Shown here: piece after piece, positions 1 to 5,154 of the stretch
Layout: every line of letters begins with the position of its first letter
How positions within the stretch are numbered: position 1 is the first letter of the stretch
Source of the DNA: an uncultured Thiomonas sp.
GTDB lineage: Bacteria; Pseudomonadota; Gammaproteobacteria; Burkholderiales; Burkholderiaceae_C
Length of the DNA stretch: 5,154 nt
Assembly: GCA_937927695.1 (NCBI GenBank)
Contig: CALBRU010000330.1
Span: 1-5,154, forward strand
Direction of reading: 5' to 3'
Translations under genes and position numbers: made by a program
The notes under the pieces: generated by a model
The model's database searches: none
Seen by the model: only the letters and a program-made list of their open reading frames with translations
Told to the model about the DNA's origin: nothing

Positions 1-48
1 TACGAGATAAGCTAGTGACTGGAGTTCAGACGTGTGCTCTTCCGATCT
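1..48 (+). other. Illumina TruSeq indexed adapter (sequencing artefact)
   Basis: This stretch matches the 3' part of the Illumina TruSeq index PCR primer. Positions 1-8 (TACGAGAT) are the end of the P7 flow-cell sequence, 9-14 (AAGCTA) fill the index slot, and 15-48 are the read-2 adapter arm starting GTGACTGGAGTTC and ending CTCTTCCGATCT. AAGCTA is the reverse complement of TAGCTT, which I recall as TruSeq index 10. Genomic sequence starts at about position 49. This is library adapter left on a contig end, not biology, and any reading frame that begins inside it is spurious. Confidence 0.98.
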
Positions 49-61
49 GAGTTCCGCCGCA

Positions 62-75
62 GCCTGCGCGCAGGC
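62..75. repeat. 14-bp perfect GC-rich palindrome
   Basis: The sequence GCCTGCGCGCAGGC equals its own reverse complement. It lies in the short genomic stretch between the adapter and the rpsU promoter. It could be part of a transcription-stop hairpin or the tail of a gene cut off by the contig end. No T-run follows it directly and the hairpin loop would be very tight, so no role is assigned. Such palindromes also arise by chance in GC-rich DNA. Confidence 0.35.
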
Positions 76-103
76 GCTCTGATGCCGTCTTTAGGCTGGG
101 CAT

Positions 104-132
104 TTGTTGCCTTCAAAATTAGGGCATATAAT
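104..132 (+). promoter_or_regulatory. Predicted sigma-70-type promoter for rpsU
   Basis: A perfect -10 hexamer TATAAT lies at 127-132. A partial -35 hexamer TTGTTG at 104-109 (3 of 6 consensus bases) is separated from it by the ideal 17 bp. The spacer is AT-rich compared with the rest of the window. Transcription would start near 138-140, giving rpsU an untranslated leader of roughly 175-180 nt. Nothing else in 49-315 looks like a promoter. The -10 is strong evidence; the -35 is only fair. Confidence 0.6.
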
Positions 133-138
133 CTTCAG

Positions 139-315
139 GTTTTTACTTCTCGTCACGGCGGGCCTGCACTAGGCTTGGCTGCTGCGAGTTTGGCCCACGC
201 AGCCCAGTACCCAAGCAGTTGAACCGCGTCGTTGAAACGTCAGTGCGACAACGACAGAGACAGCGGCAGCACGACAAACCCACCTGGCCTGCCTACATTG
301 GATTGAAGTTCATCA
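139..315 (+). promoter_or_regulatory. Long rpsU 5' leader with two candidate hairpins
   Basis: Between the predicted transcription start and the rpsU start codon there are about 177 nt with no convincing gene. Two inverted repeats are visible. In 173-216, GCTTGG (173-178) can pair with CCAAGC (211-216) and TGCG (183-186) with CGCA (198-201); alternatively GGCTGC (177-182) pairs with GCAGCC (199-204). In 228-255, GTCGTTG (228-234) pairs exactly with CAACGAC (249-255) around a 14-nt loop. Long structured leaders are common in front of ribosomal protein genes that control their own translation, but I do not recognise this as a known family, and the regulatory role is inference. No terminator-like T-run follows either hairpin, which argues against a separate small RNA. 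Confidence 0.4.
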
Positions 316-528
316 ATGACCACCATTCGCGTTAAAGAAAACGAGCCGTTCGACGTCGCACTGCGTCGCTTCAAGCGCACCATTGAAAAACTCGGCTTGC
401 TCACCGAGTTGCGCGCTCGCGAGTTCTATGAAAAGCCCACCGCAGAGCGCAAGCGCAAGAAGGCTGCAGCTGTCAAGCGCCACTACAAGCGCATCCGCAG
501 CCAGACGCTGCCCGAGCGCAAATACTGA
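316..528 (+). CDS. rpsU: 30S ribosomal protein S21
   Basis: This encodes the 70-residue small-subunit protein S21 (bS21), which sits on the 30S platform near the 3' end of 16S rRNA and helps translation initiation. The whole family pattern is visible: the N-terminal VKENEPFDVALRRFKR block (residues 6-21), the REFYEKPTAERKRKK block near the middle, and a strongly basic C-terminal tail ending in ERKY. Length equals the usual 70-71 residues. The ATG fixes the normal S21 N-terminus (MTTIRV); the upstream GAAG at 305-308, 7 nt before the start, is only a weak ribosome-binding site, which would fit a translationally controlled gene. The gene has its own predicted promoter upstream and an intrinsic terminator downstream, so it is probably expressed largely on its own, with some read-through into yqeY. 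Identification is secure. Confidence 0.98.
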   Translation: MTTIRVKENEPFDVALRRFKRTIEKLGLLTELRAREFYEKPTAERKRKKAAAVKRHYKRIRSQTLPERKY

Positions 529-599
529 CTCATCGCTGCCGTTCTTGCGCGCGCTGACAATCTTTCTGTCTGGCGCTCGTAACGCCGTGTGAACCCGAT

Positions 600-624
600 A
601 GCCCGCCATTCAATGCGGGCTTTT
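600..624 (+). terminator. Intrinsic terminator between rpsU and yqeY
   Basis: The stem AGCCCGC (600-606) pairs with GCGGGCT (615-621) around an 8-nt loop, and the last stem T starts a run of four T residues (621-624). This is a compact Rho-independent terminator. It lies about 70 bp after the rpsU stop and about 15 bp before the yqeY start. No convincing promoter is seen between it and yqeY, so it probably acts as a partial terminator that keeps rpsU mRNA more abundant than the downstream message. The short T-run fits incomplete termination. Confidence 0.75.
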
Positions 625-639
625 CGCATTGGACCGACC

Positions 640-1089
640 ATGACAATCAAAGACCGGATTCAAAATGACATGAAGGCCGCCATGCGCGCCAAAGATGCGC
701 CGCTGCTTGGCGCCATTCGCCTGCTGATGGCCGCGATTAAACAGAAAGAAGTCGACGAGCGCATCGAGTTGGACGACGCGGCCATCGTGGCGATCATCGA
801 CAAAATGATCAAGCAACGCCGCGACGCCATTGCGCAATTCACCCCGGCCGGTCGCCAGGATCTGGTGGACAAAGAGGCCGCCGAGATCGTCGTTCTCGAG
901 CGCTACCTGCCCGCACGCCTGGACGCCGCCGGAATTGACGCCGAGATCCGCGCGCTGATGGCGCAAACCGGCGCCAGCGGCCCGCAGGATTTGGGCAAGC
1001 TCATGGGCCCGCTCAAGGCGCAGCTTGCCGGTCGGGCCGACATGGCCCTGGCTGCGGCCCGCGCCAAAGCCCTGCTCAGCGGCGCCTGA
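640..1089 (+). CDS. yqeY: GatB/YqeY domain-containing protein
   Basis: This 149-residue protein matches the YqeY family, whose usual length is just under 150. The family shares its fold with the C-terminal tail domain of GatB, a subunit of the tRNA-dependent amidotransferase. A link to tRNA-bound amino acids is inferred from that homology, and the exact function is not established. Visible family features are an N-terminal helix followed by LGAIRLLMAAIKQKEVDER (residues 23-41), RRDAI (60-64), ERYLP (87-91) and the GPQDLGKLMGPLK segment (114-126) of the small helical C-terminal domain. No signal peptide or membrane segment is seen, so it should be cytoplasmic. I chose the ATG at 640 over an in-frame GTG at 589 because the longer form would translate through the terminator hairpin and adds 17 residues unlike the family. 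GGA at 631-633 is a weak ribosome-binding site. It follows rpsU, as in many bacteria. Confidence 0.93.
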   Translation: MTIKDRIQNDMKAAMRAKDAPLLGAIRLLMAAIKQKEVDERIELDDAAIVAIIDKMIKQRRDAIAQFTPAGRQDLVDKEAAEIVVLERYLPARLDAAGIDAEIRALMAQTGASGPQDLGKLMGPLKAQLAGRADMALAAARAKALLSGA

Positions 1090-1105
1090 TTCCGGGTACC
1101 GCGCC

Positions 1106-1957
1106 GTGAACCCAAGCCCCGACGTCACAGCGCGTCCTTTGTTGGTGTTTTCCCACGCCAACGGCTTTCCCGCCCCGGTGTATCGCAAGCTGTTTCAGGC
1201 GCTCGAACCGACATTTCGGGTCCGCGCCGTGCCCATTTACGGTCACGATGCCAGGTATCCAGTGCGCGATGGCTGGAAGCCGCTGGCGCAGCAACTGATC
1301 GATTACCTGCAGCGCGATTGCCACGGCGAGCCCGCCGTACTGGTCGGCCATTCGCTGGGGGGCTACTTGAGTCTGATGGCCGCACATGCCCGCCCCGAAC
1401 TGGCGCAGCAGGTCATACTGCTCGACTCGCCCGTGGTGTCTGGATGGCGCGCGCGGCTGCTCTGGCTGTCCAAGCGCACAGGGCTGGGCGAGCGATTCTC
1501 GCCCGCTGCGGCGGCCAAACGTCGGCGCACGCGCTGGCCCGACGTTGACGCCGTGCGCACCCATTTCTCCTCGAAAACCGCCTTTGCACAATGGGACCCG
1601 GAAATGCTGGGCGACTACTGCGCATTCGGCACCCGGGCCGATCCGCAGGGCCGAGCGTTGGCCTTCGAGCGCGACATCGAATACCGTATCTACAAAACCC
1701 TGCCGCATCAGCTTGGCGCCTTAGCGCGCAAGCCCTTTCCCGTGCCGGTGAGTTTCATCGGCGGTCGATCATCGCGCGAAATCCGCATGGCCGGAATGCA
1801 GACCACGATGCGCCTGGCGCAAGACCGGCTGCAGTGGATCGATGGCTCGCACCTATTCCCATTCGAGGCGCCGCAGCAGACCGCACGCCTGATCGAACGG
1901 GCTTTCGACCTCGCCAGCAACGCCTGTCATCCGGGCCTCAAAACCTGCTCCCTATAA
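1106..1957 (+). CDS. Alpha/beta hydrolase, substrate unknown
   Basis: This 283-residue protein belongs to the alpha/beta-hydrolase superfamily and is probably a cytoplasmic esterase or related enzyme; its substrate cannot be read from sequence. Visible features are a first strand plus oxyanion region LLVFSHANGFP (residues 12-22), the nucleophile elbow GHSLGG (81-86) with Ser83 as nucleophile, the following helix and strand ending in VILLDSP, a basic, Arg-rich lid-like segment around residues 115-145, the strand VSFIGGRSSRE (215-225), and WIDGSHLFPFE (244-254) with His249 as the catalytic base. The expected Asp after the FIGG strand is absent; Glu225 is a possible replacement. The GTG start leaves 16 bp after yqeY and puts the conserved SHANGFP motif at a normal distance. 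An in-frame TTG at 1025 would add 27 atypical residues overlapping yqeY. No strong ribosome-binding site is seen, so the start is less certain than the gene. Confidence 0.85.
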   Translation: MNPSPDVTARPLLVFSHANGFPAPVYRKLFQALEPTFRVRAVPIYGHDARYPVRDGWKPLAQQLIDYLQRDCHGEPAVLVGHSLGGYLSLMAAHARPELAQQVILLDSPVVSGWRARLLWLSKRTGLGERFSPAAAAKRRRTRWPDVDAVRTHFSSKTAFAQWDPEMLGDYCAFGTRADPQGRALAFERDIEYRIYKTLPHQLGALARKPFPVPVSFIGGRSSREIRMAGMQTTMRLAQDRLQWIDGSHLFPFEAPQQTARLIERAFDLASNACHPGLKTCSL

Positions 1958-1958
1958 T
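1953..1958 (+). promoter_or_regulatory. Candidate -10 element for pyrG
   Basis: A perfect TATAAT overlaps the stop codon of the hydrolase (TAA at 1955-1957) and lies 27 bp before the pyrG ATG. Transcription from it would begin near 1965, giving a leader of about 20 nt. No good -35 hexamer is found at the right distance (TCCGGG at 1930-1935), and there is no extended -10 TG. The position just ahead of an essential gene in GC-rich DNA is suggestive, but a chance match is possible. Confidence 0.35.
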
Positions 1959-1985
1959 GCACTTTTACCGGCATTCGTCGCGGCT

Positions 1986-3635
<1,650 letters not shown>

Positions 3636-3650
3636 TCCGCACTCCTCGCC

Positions 3651-4517
3651 ATGCCCACTCCACAAACCCTTTGCGGATTTCCCGTCGGCCTCGATCAGCC
3701 GTTCTTTCTCATCAGCGGCCCTTGCGTGGTCGAATCCGAGCAACTGCAAATGGATGTGGCCGGGCAGTTGCTCGACATCTGCCGATCCCTCGACATCCCG
3801 CTGATTTTCAAATCGAGCTACGACAAGGCCAACCGCTCCAGTGGCACTTCGTTTCGCGGCCCCGGCATGGAGCAGGGTCTAGAGATTCTGGCCAAGGTGC
3901 GGCGCGACATCGGCGTGCCCGTTCTCACCGATGTGCATACCGCCGAAGAGGCCCCGCGTGTGGCCGAGATCGTCGATGTGCTGCAGACGCCGGCCTTCCT
4001 CTGCCGCCAGACCGATTTCATTCATGCGGTCAGCAGCCTGGGCAAGCCGGTGAACATCAAAAAAGGCCAGTTTCTCGCGCCGGGCGATATGAAAAATGTC
4101 ATCGCCAAGGCGCGCGCCGCCGCCGCACAGGCGGGGCATCCTGACACCTTGTTCATGGCCTGCGAGCGCGGTGTGAGCTTTGGCTACAACAATCTGGTCT
4201 CCGACATGCGCTCGCTGGCCATCATGCGTGAGACGCAAAGTCCGGTTGTATTCGACGCCACCCATTCGGTGCAACTGCCCGGCGGGCAGGGCACCAGTTC
4301 CGGCGGACAGAGCGAATTCGTGCCGGTGCTCGCCCGCGCGGCCATTGCCGCGGGTGTCTCGGGCGTCTTCATGGAGACCCACCCTGATCCAGCCAAGGCG
4401 CTGAGCGACGGCCCCAACGCGGTGCCGCTGCACCACATGCGCGCCCTGCTCGAAAGCCTCAAAGAAATCGACGCAGCAGTCAAGCGCCGCGGCTTGCTCG
4501 AAACCCACTTCAACTAA
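3651..4517 (+). CDS. kdsA: 3-deoxy-D-manno-octulosonate 8-phosphate synthase (metal-type)
   Basis: KdsA condenses phosphoenolpyruvate with arabinose 5-phosphate to give Kdo-8-phosphate, the first committed step to the Kdo of the lipopolysaccharide inner core. The 288-residue protein is a single TIM-barrel domain of normal length. Family blocks are SGPCVVES (residues 22-29), KSSYDKANRSS (54-64), LTDVHT, AFLCRQTD, NIKKGQFLAPGDMKN, ERGVSFGYNNLVSDMRSL, DATHSVQLPGG and METHPDPAKALSDGPN. All four ligands of metal-dependent enzymes can be placed: Cys25, His205, Glu242 and Asp253. The spacing of the last three (37 and 11 residues) equals that in Aquifex aeolicus as I recall it (His185, Glu222, Asp233). 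E. coli KdsA, a metal-independent enzyme, has Asn in place of the Cys. The ATG starts 15 bp after pyrG and the next gene begins 5 bp after the stop, so it is clearly in an operon. No signal peptide is present. Confidence 0.98.
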   Translation: MPTPQTLCGFPVGLDQPFFLISGPCVVESEQLQMDVAGQLLDICRSLDIPLIFKSSYDKANRSSGTSFRGPGMEQGLEILAKVRRDIGVPVLTDVHTAEEAPRVAEIVDVLQTPAFLCRQTDFIHAVSSLGKPVNIKKGQFLAPGDMKNVIAKARAAAAQAGHPDTLFMACERGVSFGYNNLVSDMRSLAIMRETQSPVVFDATHSVQLPGGQGTSSGGQSEFVPVLARAAIAAGVSGVFMETHPDPAKALSDGPNAVPLHHMRALLESLKEIDAAVKRRGLLETHFN

Positions 4518-4522
4518 TCCCC

Positions 4523-4810
4523 ATGAGCGCCTACATCATCGCTCACGTCGATGTGACCGACCCGCAGCAATACGAACAATACAAAGTGTTGTCCTCCCAG
4601 GCCATTGCCGCGCATGGCGCCGAGGTCTGCGTCCGCGGCGGCGCGGTCGAAGTGCTCGAAGGCGACTGGTCGCCCGCCCGCATCGTGCTGTTGAAGTTTC
4701 CCGACATGGCAGCTGCGCGCAGTTTCTATGACAGCGCCGAGTATCTGCTGGCGCGGCAGGCGCGCGCCGGTGCCGCCACCATGCGCATGATCGCCGTGCA
4801 AGGCATCTAA
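4523..4810 (+). CDS. DUF1330 domain-containing small protein
   Basis: This 95-residue protein fits the DUF1330 family, a small ferredoxin-like, dimeric alpha/beta-barrel-type fold with no established general function. Visible features are the first strand SAYIIAHVDVTDPQQYEQYK (residues 2-21), the central GGAVEVLEGDW (39-49), the third strand RIVLLKFPDM (53-62), the typical helix AARSFYDSAEYL (64-75) and a final strand MRMIAVQGI. Length is normal for the family. There is no signal peptide or membrane segment. The ATG lies 5 bp after the kdsA stop, so the two are almost certainly cotranscribed, and eno follows after 49 bp. Its place between a phosphoenolpyruvate-using and a phosphoenolpyruvate-making enzyme invites a metabolic guess, but nothing in the sequence names a substrate. 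Family assignment is fairly sure; function is unknown. Confidence 0.88.
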   Translation: MSAYIIAHVDVTDPQQYEQYKVLSSQAIAAHGAEVCVRGGAVEVLEGDWSPARIVLLKFPDMAAARSFYDSAEYLLARQARAGAATMRMIAVQGI

Positions 4811-4849
4811 AACTTATCTTTGTTCCTATCTTTTTTCACATTCCCTGAC

Positions 4850-4854
4850 AGGAG
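4850..4854 (+). promoter_or_regulatory. Strong ribosome-binding site of eno
   Basis: AGGAG lies 5 nt before the eno ATG and is the only strong Shine-Dalgarno sequence at a gene start in this window. It supports the chosen start and predicts high translation, as expected for a glycolytic enzyme. The 49-bp gap holding it (4811-4859) is unusually AT- and pyrimidine-rich for this window, including TCTTTTTTC at 4829-4837. No convincing promoter hexamer pair or terminator hairpin was found in the gap. Confidence 0.8.
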
Positions 4855-4859
4855 TCTCC

Positions 4860-5154
4860 ATGAGTGCCATCGTTGACCTCACCGCCCGCGAAATCCTCGA
4901 CAGCCGCGGCAACCCCACTGTCGAATGCGACGTAGTGCTGGAAACCGGGTTTATCGGCCGCGCCGCCGTGCCGTCCGGCGCGTCAACCGGCACGCGCGAA
5001 GCCATGGAGCTGCGCGACGGCGACAAGTCGCGCTTCGGCGGCAAAGGCGTGCTGCGCGCGGTTGAGCACATCAACACCGAAATCACCGAAGCGGTGATGG
5101 GCCTGGACGCCACCGAACAAACCTTCCTCGACCAGACCCTGATCGACCTCGACG
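4860..5154 (+). CDS. eno: Enolase, N-terminal part (cut by window end)
   Basis: Enolase interconverts 2-phosphoglycerate and phosphoenolpyruvate in glycolysis and gluconeogenesis, in the cytoplasm, and in many bacteria is also part of the RNA degradosome. Only the first 98 codons are present, about a quarter of the usual 430 or so residues; the frame is open at the window edge. The N-terminal domain is typical: AREILDSRGNPTVECDV (residues 9-25), the flexible active-site loop VPSGASTGTREAMELRDGD (37-55) with SGASTG at 39-44, and FGGKGV. The main catalytic barrel and its metal ligands lie beyond the window. The ATG is supported by AGGAG 5 nt upstream and by the family's normal start (MSAIVDLTAREI). 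Enolase supplies the phosphoenolpyruvate used by KdsA, encoded two genes upstream. Identification is secure. Confidence 0.98.
   Translation, partial: MSAIVDLTAREILDSRGNPTVECDVVLETGFIGRAAVPSGASTGTREAMELRDGDKSRFGGKGVLRAVEHINTEITEAVMGLDATEQTFLDQTLIDLD

Noticed and set aside
50..82. Possible C-terminal end of an upstream gene stopping at TGA 80-82
   Set aside because: Only ten codons remain after the adapter and they carry no recognisable motif; the frame cannot be told from chance.
34..222. Open frame of 62 codons on the + strand
   Set aside because: It starts inside the sequencing adapter, crosses the predicted rpsU promoter, and its protein resembles no family I know.
139..315. tRNA or independent small RNA gene in the rpsU leader
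   Set aside because: No tRNA arm motifs such as GGTTCGA are seen, the stems do not form a cloverleaf, and no T-run marks an RNA 3' end before rpsU.
554..583. CTGACA at 554-559 as the -35 of a yqeY promoter
   Set aside because: No acceptable -10 hexamer lies 16-18 bp downstream (TCGTAA or CGTAAC), and the terminator would stop the transcript before yqeY.
589..639. GTG at 589 as the start of yqeY
   Set aside because: The extra 17 residues would be encoded by the terminator hairpin and do not match the usual YqeY N-terminus; ATG 640 gives the normal length.
610..1188. 192-codon open frame on the - strand opposite yqeY
   Set aside because: It mirrors the codon bias of yqeY and shows no domain; yqeY itself is a clear family member.
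4811..4859. Promoter or terminator in the AT-rich gap before eno
   Set aside because: TATCTT-like sequences at 4815 and 4827 have no matching -35, and the T-run is not preceded by a hairpin.

Overview
This window looks like a chromosomal housekeeping segment from a GC-rich betaproteobacterium, most likely order Burkholderiales. A Thiomonas-like lineage is my impression from the protein sequences, not something I could test. The clues are the S21 and enolase N-terminal sequences, a metal-type KdsA, and the gene order pyrG - kdsA - DUF1330 gene - eno. All genes are on the + strand and tightly packed.

Layout: positions 1-48 are not genomic. They match an Illumina TruSeq indexed adapter, so this is an untrimmed contig end. 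Positions 49-315 have no gene. They hold a short palindrome, a good sigma-70-type promoter (104-132) and a leader of about 180 nt with two candidate hairpins, leading into rpsU (ribosomal protein S21). An intrinsic terminator (600-624) separates rpsU from yqeY (GatB/YqeY-domain protein). Next comes an alpha/beta hydrolase of unknown substrate with a GTG start. Its stop codon overlaps a TATAAT that may serve pyrG (CTP synthase). pyrG is followed after 15 bp by kdsA (Kdo-8-phosphate synthase), after 5 bp by a small DUF1330 gene, and after an AT-rich 49-bp gap by eno (enolase), which runs off the end of the window.

How the genes fit together: enolase makes phosphoenolpyruvate, KdsA uses phosphoenolpyruvate to make Kdo-8-phosphate, and CTP from PyrG is needed by KdsB (not in the window) to activate Kdo for the lipopolysaccharide inner core. 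The right half is therefore a metabolically coherent cluster of a known type. The left half (rpsU-yqeY) resembles the start of the macromolecular-synthesis operon, but dnaG and rpoD do not follow.

I see no CRISPR array, mobile element, tRNA, rRNA or previously undescribed multi-gene system. The points most worth a second look are the adapter at the contig end, the structured rpsU leader, the metal-type active site of KdsA, and the uncharacterised DUF1330 and hydrolase genes embedded among essential genes.
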